Counted from the stretch's first letter, positions 46,169 to 58,956 are shown. The stretch: DNA of 64,000 nt from Lasiosphaeria ovina (GCA_033439765.1 JAULSN010000001.1:4340001-4404000); one strand, 5' to 3'. The notes: generated from the sequence alone by a model not told the origin. Made by a program: numbers and translations.

Positions 46169-49100
46169 TCAAGCAAACGTCATAGAGATTTCCTTCTCCT
46201 TGCCAAAGTCCTCGTCCTCGTCTGCCCAGGGGTCCGCGAGCGTGATGTTTGGCACCGTCTGGGCCGACTTGATTTCGGGTCTTGCCGTTCCGGCCGCGGA
46301 CTTGGACGTCGAGAACTGGCGGTTGTGGCCGTAGCCGCGGAGGGCAGCCGACGTGGAAAACGACGACTTGGCGTCGTCGTCTGGCAGCGTGTAGAGCGGG
46401 GCCGGCACCGCAGACGGCACCGACGACGACGAGGCCTTGTCGTGGCCGCTGTCGTCAAACGCCGTGTCGAACGTCATCTGCACTTCTTCGTCGTGGGTGT
46501 AGTCGCCGTGCAGCGCCATGCCGTTGTTGCTGCTACTGGCGCTCCCGAACCCGCTGCCGAACTGGTGGTAGTAGTCGCTGCCGGGCTTGGCGGCGGGGAA
46601 TGTGGGTGTGCGCTCCAGGGATAGACGCTGCTCGTTTGCGAGGCGGCTGCTCGACGGCTGGCGTTCGTGGTGAGATTGCGGTTTATATTCCGTCGACGAC
46701 CGGAGCGGCGGCACGACTTCGGCGCTCCTCGTCTCCCGTATACTGCTCCTGGGCGACCGCGTCGGTGGCGGTGGGTCAGGTTTGGGAGACAGGTCGAGCT
46801 TCATGGGGGGAAGGGTGCTCTTGATCTCCCTAACCTGGAGCATCTCCTCTTCCAGATTCCCGTCCTTTCCATGCTCCTGCTGCTCCTTTGCGAGCTCGGC
46901 GCGAATGGCGTCCACGTCAAATAGCACGCCATGGTTGCGCCCTTCCAGGTCCTCTGTCCTGGGGTTGGCGTTGGGGTTGGCGCCGGACTTGTTGGACTCT
47001 TCGTATAGCTCCCACTCCTGCTTCTGCAATGCCTTTTTCTTCTTCCAGAAGCTGAATGAGGTCTTGCCCCTCTTTCCTTCTTTCTCTAGCTCCTTCCTCG
47101 CCTCTTCAATCTCGTTGATCAGCTCGCGCTGCCTCTCTTTGTGATCCTCCGGGTCTGGTTCAATCTCGGCAAACTCATCGCTCTCCACCAACCAGCCGCT
47201 CTCGCGTAGGAGACGAGGCATTGCTGTCCGGTAGTCCATGTGGCCTACTACAAACTCTGAAACGTCCATATTCTCAAGGTCGGGGATATCGTCAATTGCG
47301 GCGAGGCCGGCAACACGTCTGATGCCGCCATTTGTAAGGCGGAAAAGATAGCCCAGGATCCAGTCGTTGCGGTTATACCCGTTGACAAAGCGTCCAGACA
47401 CTACGGCACGCGCGCGCATGTATTCGTCGTGCTTGACCACCGTGGGACTACCAAATAGAAATACGTTTTGCACCAGGCCGTACGCACCCTTCTTGGCAAG
47501 CTCTTGGAGACAAGAGAAGATGACGCGGCTGCCGAGAGAGTAGCCCACGAGAGTAATTGGGCGCGTGCCCAAGTTGCGGTCAATGATCGAGTCCGCCAGA
47601 ATGAGACCCGCCATGGTGGCGCGGTCTAGGGAGACAGCCCACGGGTTGTCGATCAGGTAAGAAAGCTTGGTGAGCACCACAGGCAGCTGGAGCGCAGCCA
47701 TGAGAGAGACAAGGACGGTGCTACCAAGGAGCTGCTGGAGTCCCTGTGTGAGAGCCTGTAACGGAGCTGGTTAGCCATGCAACCCGAATTCGCAGTATAA
47801 AATTCTGGCAATAGCCTACCTCTGTAGCAAGGATGTTGATAGTATCACCCATGCTGGTCAGCATCTCGGGCTCCCACAGAACAGAGTATATGTCGCCCAT
47901 GACGGGGTCGACCGTGCTGAACGGCAACCGGACGTCATCGATCTTGCCTGTCATCCACCCGGACACAGTGACAATCAGATTCACCCGCTTATTGTTATGC
48001 AGCGGCCGGTATTCGAACGTTTTAACTGCGCCGGTCCTCCGGCCGGCTGCCCTGCCACCGATAATGCCGCCCGACGCCGCGGCTCCGGATGTGATGACGG
48101 CAGCGCCCCCCGCGCCTGCGAGAAACCCGGTCGTGCCGGTGACACCGATAGTGGTGAAACCTGCGGCCAGGCCAGCGCCGATCACGGGAGCGAGCAGGCC
48201 CGCCGACAAGCCAATGACCAGACCGCCGCCGACGGTAGCGAGGCCCATCATCACGTAGCGCCTCTTGAGAGCCAGCTTGCGGCGCGTCTCCATGTGCTCA
48301 TCCTCGTTCCAGTTTTCCTTTTCGGCGTTTTGCTGCATCTCTAGCGCGTCTGTAACCTTCTTCTCGAACCTGCAGATGTCGATCCACGGTATTTCAAGGT
48401 CCTTGCCCACCCTCTCAAGCAGCACTCTGGACCTTGCGTCGTAGACGGAATCGGCGATGAGCACGAGAAACAAGTCGCAGAGCACGGTCCACCGCAGATC
48501 AATATCGATCTTCTGGGTGGTGGGCATCTGCGATGGCGTCCTGACGGGCTCGGTTAGCTCCGAGTCGGGGTTGGCCGAGTAGGGCGGAGGCGGCTCGGCA
48601 GCCTGCTCTACCTCGGGGGTTACCATTGAGGCGGGCCGTGGGGACGAATGGCCCGATAACGAGGGCGACTTCTTGTCCTGGTCCGCAGCCATGGGGTTCT
48701 TCACACGGGCGTTTGCCATCAGCAGGGACGTCAGGTCTGCGGGCAAGACCCCGTGGGAGCTGAGCTGCTCGATCATGATCTGCTCGGCTGGGCTGATATC
48801 CATGTGGGTGTACAGCCGGATCATCATCTTCTGGCTCCACATCTTCATGCTCTCGGCAGCTATGGCCAGCTGCTTCTTGGTTCTGCTAGAGTGTTTCAGG
48901 GTCTCGGCCTCGGTTAGCATGGCGGACAGCTCCAGGCGCGTCAGGCCCACGTAGGCAATCCTCTGGCCCTCGGTGAGGAGGTCCTTAGTGGCTTGTAGCT
49001 GGCTCACAGCGTCACGCTGGCTCTCTTCGTCCTCTGCGGCTATGCTAGTCGTACCTCCCTGGTCTTTGAAGAGGTACTGCGTGTTCTCGTCCATGCTAGT

Positions 49101-50153
49101 GGCAGACTCGGCGTCGTCGTCTAGCAGAACCCTCGTGTACCCCTTGCCAGCCCCGCCCAGCCCGGCATAGCCGTACGTTTCGTCCTTGACCTCGGCCTCG
49201 TCGTACTCCTTGGCGATCAGCTTATTGTCATCGTTATACAGGTCGTACGGCGCGTAGGCGGGCATGGTCTGCCATTCGTCACCGTCCTTGCCCTCGCCGT
49301 CTTCGGGCTTGTGTGTGGTGAGTTGCTGGTGCGAGAACTCGGAAATGCCCACACCCAAGCCCACGCCGCTGGGCGCGCCGCCGGTGCTTAAATCGCTCCT
49401 GTTGCGGCTGCGGCCCGATGGCCCCGTCTGATCTTTCTTGGACTCAGAAATAGCCTGGTCCGGCTGGTTTGCCGGCTTTTCCTCTACCGGCTTCTCGGTG
49501 CTGGACGCCGGAGCCGATATTTCGGTCCCGTGCTTGGTCTGTGGCTTGGTGTCTTCGGACTCGGCGCCTAGGGGCTGCTCATTGTCCTGTGACGGCTCGA
49601 CTGGGGGTTTTGTTGAAGGTGTCGCTATGTTTGTGCTCGTGCTGGCTTTTCTTGCGTGGGGCATGGGCGTCCGAGGCCCGTTGAGATCCTCGACGCTCTC
49701 GCTCCGAGACACGGCATCGCTAAAGTGTTCGTCGCTGCCTGATTCGGTGCCGTCGCCAGTTTCGGGCACGACGTCCTTTGCCTTACTCTTATCCTTTTCC
49801 TTGTCTTTGGCGGCTTTCAACGCTTGACTGCTACCGTGAGACGTTGTATGCGCATCGACAGCAGCATCTTGGGCCGCCTCTGCCTCGACAGGGGCCTTTG
49901 GGCTTGTTGGGCTTTTTGGTCTTTTCTGGGTGGGTTTTTCTTTCGTCTTCCCCTTTGACCGTTCCGCGTGGTTGTATTTCCGCACGGGCAGGCCGAAGTC
50001 GTCGAGTTCGGGGGGTTCGGGAGGCTCGACTGCCATGTTGCTGGCGGCCGGTGCAGTGTCTGGTGTTGGGTTTTCTGGCATGTTCGGAATGGGCGGGTCG
50101 CCATATTTGGTAGCAGAAGGCGGCGGCGGAGGCGCAGCTGCAGTCGCAGATGC

Positions 50154-50186
<33 letters not shown>

Positions 50187-50336
50187 TGCTGGCGCTGTAG
50201 GTGCAGCAGGAGCTGCTGTGGACGTGCCCCCAGCGTCAGCGTCAACGTCAACGTCAGCAGCGCCGCTTCCCCTGCCGCTATCGCCGCTGTCGCCGCTGTC
50301 GCCGCTACCAGCCGAGCTCACCTCGGGTCCCGGCAT
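46169..50336 (-). CDS. DUF726 (TMCO4/Mil1-like) alpha/beta-hydrolase membrane protein
   Basis: Two exons (50336-47820 and 47755-46169) give 4104 nt, 1367 residues. Residues 1-400 are disordered: Ser/Gly-Asp repeats, Pro/Glu runs and many Lys/Ser/Thr. The DUF726 core begins near residue 640 (DLRWTVLCDLFLVLIADSVY), has glycine-rich membrane segments (MMGLATVGGGLVIGLSAGLL, APVIGAGLAAGFTTIGVTG, GFLAGAGGAAVITSGAAASG), then VNLIVTVSGWMTGKIDDVRL and, after the intron, the nucleophile elbow ITLVGYSLGSRVIFSCLQEL and FLFGSPTVVKHDEY. The C-terminal 350 residues are charged, with a Lys-rich helix, and again disordered. Yeast Mil1 and human TMCO4 belong here; the Ser in GYSLG suggests lipase or esterase activity, but substrates are not established. 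Both splice sites are canonical and in phase. Confidence 0.9.
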
Positions 50337-51198
50337 GGCTGAGGTGCTAGATCACCCGGAATCCTAGGAACCTAACGCGGGAAGAGTTTGGATCGCAAAA
50401 TGTGAGCAAAACACTAGTGCAGTGCAGGCACAGGCGCACACGCAAACGCAGACCGACCCAGCGCTCGTCACGTCACGGCCAGCCGTCTGAATGCGGTTAT
50501 TACGGTTTGTGGCGCGGGACGATTAGGGGTCGCCCAAAAGGTGTTTCAAAAAACGGGATTCGACTTGGATAAGAGCCCCCTAATATGGACCCCCTAAAAG
50601 GTCGACCTCATCAAAAGGATGCGCTACCTACGACAGGGATTACCGCGACCAAGTCACGGTCTACTACGTATGCTTGCATGCATGGATAGGCAGCAAATCA
50701 GTAGCAAATACACCACTCTGTGCTGCAAAATGCACCGAAAGTTCCTGGGCCAAGTTGGTATTGGATAAGTCTGAGGGGGGTTGTGGCACAGTCGCTAGCT
50801 CCTTAGCACCAATCCAGAAGGAAGCCGGGCGCCATGCGCTAAACTTGCTTCTACACTAGAAAGAGTCAAGGTAATCTAGACAGAGTCCGGGCCTCTCAGA
50901 ATATGGAAGCTAACGCCCTGTGCCGCTGTGAAGCCGCACGCAGTCCGAGTCTTCGATACGGCAAATGCGAAAAAGTCTAGGTAGACAGGCAAGGTCAACA
51001 GCAAACAGCCCACCGGCTTAGAAGAGCGATGTGTTTCTTGGCAACAGTCCACCGGCATGGCATACCGTCACAATATGCAGGCTATCAGGGCTTCAGATGG
51101 TGGCGCTGGCATTGTATAGGTTGCATTTTAGCGTGTCTTGACATGCAAGACATTACGACTCAAATGTCCTAAACTTGTGGATTTGGCACTCCAGTGAG
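50337..51198. other. Intergenic region
   Basis: Promoter of the DUF726 gene reading leftward and 3' UTR of utp23. No gene seen. Confidence 0.5.
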
Positions 51199-52404
51199 TT
51201 ACTCTTCAGCCGCAGCCACAGCCGCAGCTACAGCCGCTTCAACCGCCTTGTCTCCCGACCTGTCGTCGCCGGCGTTTTCTGCAGTCTTGGCTTTCTTCCG
51301 CCGCTTTCGCTTGGCCTTTGTCTCGGTCGACGGCTCGGCCTCGCCCTCAGGCCCCGCGGCTGGTTTTCTCGTCTTTTGATCGCCTACCGCTCTCTCTTCC
51401 GTTTTTGCTTTCTTTACCGATAAGGGGTTGGGTCCCTTGACATAACTTCGCTTTTTCTTCTTCGGCTTCGGCTCATCCATGGAAGCGTCTTTGCCTTTGC
51501 CGTCCTCGTCCTCGCCTTCGTCTTCGCTCCCAGAACTGCCGCTCTCGTCGCTGCCATCTCCCCCCTCCTCTCTCCTCCTCTTCTGAGGCCGTCTGATAAT
51601 GCCCTCAGCGAACCTGCAGCAGTGTATTAGCACCCCAAAAAACCGGCTTATGTCTGGTTTTCACCAAAATATGACTTACTTAACACGCTCTTCGCGCTCT
51701 CTGACCTTGACTGACTCAGAAGACATGGGCTCAAGGATCTGCAACTCCAGATTAGCCCATCTACTCAGCCTTTGCAAGTAGACACAGAGATGCAGAGACA
51801 CATACCAAAACACTCCGACGCACATACATCAGCGGCGTCGGCACCACGGATCGTAATCTCGCTCTCTGGTGCGAGAAGATCAGCACTAGTTTATTACGCT
51901 TCAAGAGAAGGGAGCAGGGCAAAATAAGGGGATATACCAGTTCCTCGTCCAGGGTAGCCACGATGTAGCGAAACTTGTTCTGGCCGTTGCCCTTGGGGTC
52001 GACGACAGACATTACGCAATCCTGCTCGGGCAGGGCGTCCTCGTCCATGAGGTGGCCGCACCGGCGCCTCTCAAATGTCTTTGCCCTCTCGATTGCGCCG
52101 ACGACAGCCGGGTCCCTGTTGGGGCCCCTGTTGCGGTCGTAGAGCGCCCGCTTGGGACAAGAGATTATGTTAGCATAACGTCCCATGAGAACATTTAGGA
52201 CAGAATATGACATACAATACAGCATTGTGTGATCATGGGCTTCAGATTTTTGGTCGACAGTGTCTTCTCAAACAAGCTGACGAGGTCGACCTTGACTGTG
52301 TCGAGGAGGATGTCGCTGGTGAGCAGCAGCTGGTACGGCTGGCGGAACCCGAGGTGCTCATACGCGCGCATGAGCTTCTTGTACTGCTTGACGCGCTTGC
52401 CCAT
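51199..52404 (-). CDS. utp23: rRNA-processing protein Utp23
   Basis: Five exons (52404-52216, 52150-51938, 51865-51806, 51738-51680, 51613-51199) sum to 936 nt, 311 residues. The N-terminus MGKRVKQYKKLMRAYEHLGF is diagnostic for the Utp23/Fcf1 family of PIN-like proteins in the small-subunit processome. The PIN region continues through FRQPYQLLLTSDILLDTVKV, the zinc-site segment with ITQC and RRRCGHL, NKFRYIVATLDEELRARLR and VPTPLMYVRRSVLILEPMS. The C-terminal 120 residues are Lys/Glu/Ala-rich with runs such as KPKKKKRS, a nucleolar-type tail. In yeast Utp23 helps release the snR30 snoRNA during 18S rRNA maturation. The catalytic acidic residues of active PIN nucleases are not obvious, as is known for Utp23. 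The third exon is 60 nt and the fourth 59 nt. Confidence 0.93.
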
Positions 52405-53374
52405 GGCGGATAGATATGGTGCCCGTCCGGGCCGGGGGAATGGGTGGCGGGTGAGTACGACGTCGATGAAAAAAGGCAGTTGAGTTGGTGAGAAAGAGGG
52501 AACCGCTTCACCAAGCAAATCCGTTAACTCGAGAGGCGCGATGGGAAACCCTCAATTTGCAGCTAGAGCCGCAGCTAGAGAGAGAGTTCCAGAACAAGAA
52601 AGCTCTGGATACTTAGGTAGCCAGCTCAGCAGTCGAGCGTCTGTCTGGTCGAATACCAGACCATCGATGAGTTTGGCGCTTGGCTCAGCGAAAAAATTCC
52701 AGGCGAGGTAAGGTAATGTCAAACGATGCCCCACCTTCAGCGGCCGGCAAGCCTCAGCCGTGGGCCAAGCGTTTGCCTAGTCAGCCGCAGCCCCGCCAAA
52801 AAAAAAACACTCACCCGCCTGTCACATGCAGGGTCACTGGCTCCTGCAGAGCTTAGCCCTTACCCACGACTAGGGCCACCCCTCGTTCCCGCCGCCTTCG
52901 AACCGGCACGGACGGCCTGGAGCGTCTCTGACATGTGAAGCCATACGTACTTTTATGCACGCACCTTAGTATCTTGATCATGTCTGCATCTATTGTGTTT
53001 GTCGTTTAACTTGGCTTCCATCACCCCCCATAGACTAAACCATAACGCCCAATAACACCCCAGGAAAAAGAAGATGAAAAATGGAAATGAAAAGCGGCAA
53101 CTGCTCCGTCCCCAAACCAACCCGCCTGTCTCCCGTATTTCCCCGTTTCCAAGAATGGGTCGTTCGGAGGAAAGAACAGATTTAAGACATCAAATCCCGC
53201 TCCAATAAACCTGCGACTTACCAGCCAATCTCCGTTCCAGAAAGTAGTAGCCAAACCCATGAAAAATACACGTTACTAGTACCATAGACTTGAAACCCCT
53301 TCGTTGTGTCAGTGCACATGAATATCGTATGCTGCACACCTAGACATCGGCCAGGACTCAACCAGGCCGGTCCT
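52405..53374. other. Intergenic region
   Basis: It contains the utp23 promoter, with a GGTAAGGTA-like motif near 52706, and the 3' UTR of the Ptc7 gene. No gene is supported. Confidence 0.5.
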
Positions 53375-54962
53375 TCAATGGTCATTCTTCCTGCATAGCG
53401 CAGCGACAACACTAATGTCGTCCAGCTTCCCTAAAAGTGCAACATGTCAGTAACGGGGGGAAACCCTCGGCAACGCGGAAGATGTGTAGAGAGCAAGATA
53501 TAGAGGGAGGTCAACGCACCACCCTCGCTCGCCAGGCCCTCTTCAATACCGCGCTCCATAAACGGGCTCTCGGCGAAGGGGTCCAAGGCAATGACTTTGG
53601 CGGCCTCCATCAGCTCCTCGGCCACGTATTGCATGGCGTTTTCGTCGACGCCGCCGCCGCCCTTGACCTGTCCGGTCTGCCACTGCTCCAAGCTCTCGCT
53701 GACCTTGTCAACGATCTCGTGGGACCACAGATTGTCGATGACGCCGTCCGACATGGCCAGCACAATATCGCCCTCGCGGATCAGCACCTCGTCCAAGACA
53801 GCCGTCTTCAACGGCGTGTCCGGACTGTTGGTGCCCAGCTGCCGCGGGCAGTCGAACCAGTGCCACTGTTCCGTCGACTTGAAAACGAGCTCGCGAGTCG
53901 ACGGGCGGACCACCATGACTTGGGAGTCGCCCAGGTTGGTTACGTACAGCAGTGGCTCGACCACCTCGCCGTCGCTGCTGCCACCACCATCGTCAATCCT
54001 ATGGTTGCTGGTAGTACTTTGCTGCTGTTGCTCCTTGCCAGGCACTTCAACCTGAATACTACGTTGCCGGCGGTAGTGCAGCTGCGCGCCAGCCGCGGTC
54101 GTCGTGCCGAGCCAGTCGTTGGGGGCGCTGGTTGCCTCGATCGTCTGCTCGTACGCGCGCTGCAAGTAACCGACCGGGTCCGGTTGGTACGCGTCGCTTT
54201 GGCGCGCCGCGTCCTCGAAGATGGCCGTGACCCAGAAATGTAGGATCAGTCGCGACCATAAACTGTTGACGCCACATACGGCGTCGCGTTAGAAAACCAA
54301 TAGACAAGGCAAAAACTGTAGAGGGAAAGGCAGCAGAATAGAACCTACCCAGCATGCCCCCTCGGCCGTGTGCTCCACGCGCCGACGCCGTCGTTGGCGC
54401 AGATAAAGTAGTCGCTCGCAAAGACGGCGTCGTCCCCGTTGGTGAAGCCCTGGATCAGCTTGCCGTCCACGTAGGCGGCGCGGCGGTCGCGGCTGCGGTT
54501 GTGGGTGCTGAGGGGGTCGCTGAAGGAGCCCGACGGCGGCGAGAGGAAGGGCGGCGGGAACGGGCGCGGGGTGCGCTTGGCGAAAAGGCCGATGCCCGTG
54601 TCGAAACGGAATGGGAGCTTGGGGAAGGCCGACGGGTCAAATGCGCCGCTGCTGCCGTCGCCACTGGTGCTGCTGTTGTCGTTCTCGTCGGTTGGCGGCG
54701 ACGAAGACGACGAAGACGCCCTGTTTTGGCTGTCATGTGTTGTCGGAGGGGCAGGAGAGGACGACCGGCGGGATTGCAGACCGTGGGTGACATGTCGCGA
54801 CGGTGGGAACTGGAGTGGGAGGGGGATGTGGAAGTGGTGCGGCAATGAGGATTGTTGACGGAGCCATGGCCCTGCTGTTGCTGCTTGCGGTCGCAAGACC
54901 GACGACGGCCGCAATCTTGGGTCGAGTGTTGAGGCCAGCAATCCTGGAGGTAGTCTCCTCAT
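53375..54962 (-). CDS. ptc7: Mitochondrial PP2C-family phosphatase, Ptc7 type
   Basis: Three exons (54962-54349, 54262-53520, 53430-53375) give 1413 nt, 470 residues from the ATG at 54962. The first 45 residues are Arg/Ser/Leu-rich without acids, a mitochondrial presequence. A Ser/Pro linker leads to FRFDTGIGLFAKR and the PP2C core: GDDAVFASDYFICANDGVGA (metal Asp-Gly), joined by splicing to GLWSRLILHFWVTAI, then LLYVTNLGDSQVMVVRPS, DIVLAMSDGVIDNLWSHEIV and, from the 56-nt last exon, GKLDDISVVAALC with the final metal-binding Asp. Yeast Ptc7 dephosphorylates Coq7 and affects coenzyme Q synthesis; the same role is inferred. A Ser/Gln-rich insert precedes EPLLYVTNLGD. The last exon is supported by the acceptor TTTTAG and exact phase. 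Confidence 0.92.
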
Positions 54963-56370
54963 CCCAAAGCGGCGCACACGCGCGGGTTTGTGAGTCGAGG
55001 GATGCTAGCAGACGGCATTCGAAGAGAAGATTAGCGTGGTTGGGGTAGGGTAGGTAGGTTGAAGCTGCTAGGCTCCGGTAATGTTGATACCAAGGTTAGT
55101 CTTCCAAGGTTGCAGGGTTCCCTCGGCACGACGCGTACGGATTGTATGCACCTTAATTGAGGTGGCCACTCTCCGGCCTCCGCAGCAGGCAGCGCTAGGC
55201 TGGTCTGGTATTCCGCCGACCTGGTCTTCGTCCTCCGTACTCCGTACCTTACACAGTCTAGTGAAACAAACGCGCGACAAGCCTGTTAAATACTTTTACT
55301 CTTTAAATCGAGAAAGCGGTGTTCTGGCGGCCGAATTTGGCTGGCGTATGATGCCATTTTCGGCGATTTTGATACTAAGCGTACTGTACAAGTCTCTTAT
55401 AAGTACCGTGTGGGTACCTGTATTATAGAGCCGTAGCGCTTAGCGTATATCTAACCGATATATGGCCTAGAAGGGATCTCAACCGCGCAAGCGGTTGACA
55501 AAAAAAGAGCCAACACATCATGGAGCAGTACTTCTCTTCAGGCCAAATCTATATACAAATATAGCACCGTCACCTCTACGTTGAAGCTATAATTTAACAT
55601 ATTCATTCTTCCGGAGAGAGCACCAATTGCGGCGCGAGCGAACGTTGCGCTTGTAGCGTGCGATGAGAAGGCATCCTGTGTTTAATAGTTTCAGGCGGTG
55701 GGAAGATAGTTGACGACGAGAAAAATAGATAGGAAGAAGGACGGAGGCCTTCCCCTTCCTACATGCAGGGAGGGCGGCCACGGCGCTGCGCTGGCCATAG
55801 GGGGAGGAAACGGCGGCCCAGTCTGCGGCGTCTGCGGCGTCCGCGCTGACGGCGATAAGTAAGAGAGGAAGAGACGGAGCCGCTAACAAGCGGCAAAACG
55901 GTCTATGGAAAGGCGGTCATGTGGGGCATTAAGTGAAGGCGGTGAGAGGGGACGGACTTGGTGTAATTAGTCATGAGCGATGCTTCGGACCATTTTGCAA
56001 GGAAGAGCACTATGAAGAGCAACTATTACTAGAGACACAACCGGGGGGTCAGCCTGGCGATGAGGATTCATTCGCAGGGTTAGACTTGACTCTCTTGGAT
56101 ATGGACCCGTTCGTCATCATGGGGAATGACGAATTCGGATACGACGGAGACGGGCTGCTGGAGAGTATCTTGCGTCCAATTGACGATGCGGGGAGTGCAC
56201 AGAAGCTGTCCGACTCGGGCTACGACTCAGGAAGCCTCAGTTCCATGGCATCAACTCACGCCACTGGCACTAGCATCCACACCGCCAGTGCATCAACACC
56301 AGGAAGAGGCCTCCGCATTATCCAACGCCAGTGAAGGCACGGCTTCTCGGAACCTCTGCACACCCCGAAA
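54963..56370. other. Transition region without a secure gene
   Basis: It includes the promoter of the Ptc7 gene and then mixed sequence. A plus-strand frame ending at 56334 (ATG at 56101, open upstream to about 55933) encodes an acidic, Ser-rich segment (LLDMDPFVIMGNDEFGYDGD) resembling an activation domain or gene remnant, but with no partner exon. The block directly precedes decayed transposon sequence, so a truncated gene is possible. Confidence 0.35.
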
Positions 56371-57344
56371 ACCACCATATTGCCCACTTCAAAGCGGACC
56401 TTTTCAGGGAGTTCGGTGTTCAAAGTAACACATAGGGCTGGGGTATCCTCCGTAAAGGCCATGACCGGAGGCATCTCGAGGTCGAAACACGGGGGCGGAA
56501 GCCTCTTATCTCGGCCGAAGACCTGCGCAAGATGGAGAAAATCATCTGGTAATACGGCTTTCAAGCGCGCGCCTTAACCTAGCAGGGTCTTGCCATTGAG
56601 GTCGGAATTCATACCTCCGCCCGGACGATTCAACGAGCGATGGGGACTTCAGGATACCGGAAATGTATCGCCTGCGAAAAAGGATTTGTATCGCCTTCGA
56701 GTGCAAAAAGGCGCTTTGAACAAGCCAAGATTGCCCTCCAGTTACGCCCTCGCCCGGAAGATTGGCATGATGTTCGCTGGTCAGACGAATGCCATTTTGG
56801 AGTTTTTTTCCGAAGGGAAAGTCCAAATTATTCGGAAACCAGGCGCGCGATATTGCCCAGACTGTATTCATCATTCTGAGCCACCGAAAGGGACGGAAAT
56901 CCGAAAATATCACGTTTGGGCGGCCGTTGGATGAATTTTAAGTCCGAAATGCATTTCTACGAAGCTCCAACAAATGATAATGGAAAGATGAGTCTACAGA
57001 TCTATCGCGACCAAATTCTGGAAAATATTATTAGTCCTTGGCTTCTCCGTGGTGATGTTTTCGTGCTGGAAGAAGCTAGCGATTCAGGGCATGGAGGCGG
57101 AAATTCTAAGCGTAAGAATATCGTCAAGGAGTAGAAGCAAGCCCATGGACTTAAGCACCATTTTAATACGCCTAGCTCCCCGGATTTATCGCCAATTGAG
57201 AATTGCTAGAGGGCTGTGAAGCAGTATATCCGTGCCAATCTTCGAATTGGAGCGAACATCATGGACCTGGCGGTTGAAAGATGGAGGCGACTAAGCCAAG
57301 CGAAAATCAATGGGTACGTGGATTCTATAGTAAGGCGGATGTAA
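56371..57344 (+). pseudogene. Tc1/mariner-type transposase, inactivated
   Basis: Translating with stops gives a recognisable Tc1-like transposase: AHFKADLFREFGVQSNT, GWGILRKGHDRRHLEVETRG, RKPLISAEDLRKMEKIIW, SARTIQRAMG, then WSDECHFG with the first catalytic Asp, YHVWAAVG, DVFVLEEASDSGHG, GLKHHFNTPSSPDLSPIENC and the end ISLQ-like helix to IVRRM. Stops interrupt it at least at TAG after SNT, after IIW, after ALT, near 56877, at 56933 and in IENC, and a frame shift is needed between 56880 and 56940. In the second catalytic block the expected Asp before xDSGHG is missing (EEAS). The element cannot be autonomous. No clear terminal inverted repeats were found; the sequence after 57345 may be one end. 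Confidence 0.75.
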
Positions 57345-57638
57345 GATGTGTTACTACGGTAACGAGCAAAAGTTTTCCCCCCTGCTCAGGTACCGACAAA
57401 CCCACCGGCGCGCCACGACTTGAAAATTACAGCGGGCTTTCAATCGCAATACAGCGCTAGCAGGGACTCGGCAGGGACTGCACTAGCCAACAAACCCTTG
57501 CCGGTACTGAATAGGGAGGGAAAACATACTTATTATACTATAGTAGTAGCTAAGCGTTGTGGGTGTCCAGGGGATCTAACCCCTGAACCCCTGACAGGGG
57601 TCCTGACTCAGGCACTCACTGTCAGTAACCAACTACCC
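57345..57638. other. Repeat-derived sequence between transposon remnants
   Basis: About 290 bases without a gene. Near 57568-57606 nested inverted units (CCAGGGG, CCCCTG, ACAGGGGTCCTG) could fold, as is common in decayed element ends. Confidence 0.3.
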
Positions 57639-58030
57639 TGTGGGGGACCGGTTGCTAGAGGCAACCAGAGCCTCTGGAAGGTCTGTGTAAGGCACAGACT
57701 CCCCTGCAGAGCCCTGGCACTTGCCGTGGATAGGTTGGTATAGTGGGCGTTATACCTAGATTGTTAACTAAGCCCCACAGGTCTAAGCGTGCGTAAGACT
57801 AGCCCACTAGAAGACTGTGGAATATAGGGCTTATTTAGGTAATCTAGAACCTACTAGAATGCCTTTTATTAGTCTACATAAGACTTATCCTTTCATGTAG
57901 TTAGATTTCTTTCTTTGAAGCAAGCAAGTACGACTGTAGTAAGCCTTCGGCATGTAAGCACAACCCTTACCACTCTTTGTACTATAGTCCCTTATAACAC
58001 AGCTCCTTTCAGTCTTCTGTAGCACCCACA
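57639..58030. mobile_element. LTR-like segment (392 bp)
   Basis: The segment begins TGTGGG and ends CCCACA, the short inverted termini of long terminal repeats. Its length suits a Ty1/copia or gypsy LTR. GTTGGCCCCGATGACC follows directly, in the position of a primer-binding site, but the match to a tRNA end is not convincing. There is no five-base target duplication (TACCC before, GTTGG after) and no second copy in the window. Confidence 0.4.
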
Positions 58031-58389
58031 GTTGGCCCCGATGACCTTGACTGCAGAGCAGAGTCCTCTATAGTCTTGCGAGATAGACTGCTGAGCAGAG
58101 TTCTCACAGTCTAAGTGGTTGGTCTGCAGAGTCCTGCAGACCCGTGCCAGTCAGCCTCCTTCTCTCAGTGCCCTACACAGGCTACTGTTATACTAGACTA
58201 CAGGGCAGAGTTTCCTACAGGTCACCTAGACTATGGGGTCCTCGATTCCCTACTGTCCTGCTCTGCACTTGCAGTGCAACCGTCGACCTACCCTGCACTT
58301 GGCCACTAGTCTTCCACACCTACCACTGCCACCGCTTCCGCTTCGCCCTGCTATAGTACCGAGCCCACTGTAGCAACCCTGTGCAGGTA

Positions 58390-58590
58390 CTACGTTCCAG
58401 GCCTGCCAAGGACACGCAGTTCCTTAAAGGCATTATATAGAATCTCATACAGCAAAGTTTCCTCAGCATTTTTTCTGCCGGGAGTGCCAGTCGCTCGGTC
58501 TAAAGCTCGTAGAGATACGCAGCCTAGCAGAGTAGAGTAATCACATCGAGAGGGCTCACGATAAGTACTATACGCCCAATTTACCCTCAC
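58390..58590 (-). pseudogene. Possible Ty1/copia integrase fragment
   Basis: On the minus strand a short frame contains NAEETLLYEILYNAFKELRV followed by LGRPGT, resembling the copia integrase pattern 'TPYELLY..KP..SHLRVFG'. The similarity is short and no flanking integrase or reverse transcriptase motif is found, so it is tentative. The rest of 58031-58956 is decayed, stop-dense sequence with no assignable feature. Confidence 0.2.
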
Positions 58591-58956
58591 GAAGGACTAA
58601 ACCTATCCGCTATCCTCTCTATGTCTTCCCTATCAAACCAAGCGGCCTCTTAAAGCATATATAACGTCACTTAAATAAACCATCTAAGCTCTTACTAGTC
58701 TACCGTACGTATCCTAATAAATTTGTTGGTAAGCTAGTAGACGTATAGGACTAGCGCCAACACTTAACTATCATTCACCTATCGGAAATGGTTTTCTATC
58801 TCTAATACGGGCTACTCACTACTCAAAGAGGACTCAGTCGGCATGTAGGCTTGAAGCACCGTAGCGATTTCAGTATTCCTGTCCCCTATCCAGCTTAGAA
58901 GCGCCTCGGAAGCCACGAACTAGAGCATTTCAAAAGCTTCAACCTTTGACGTATAT

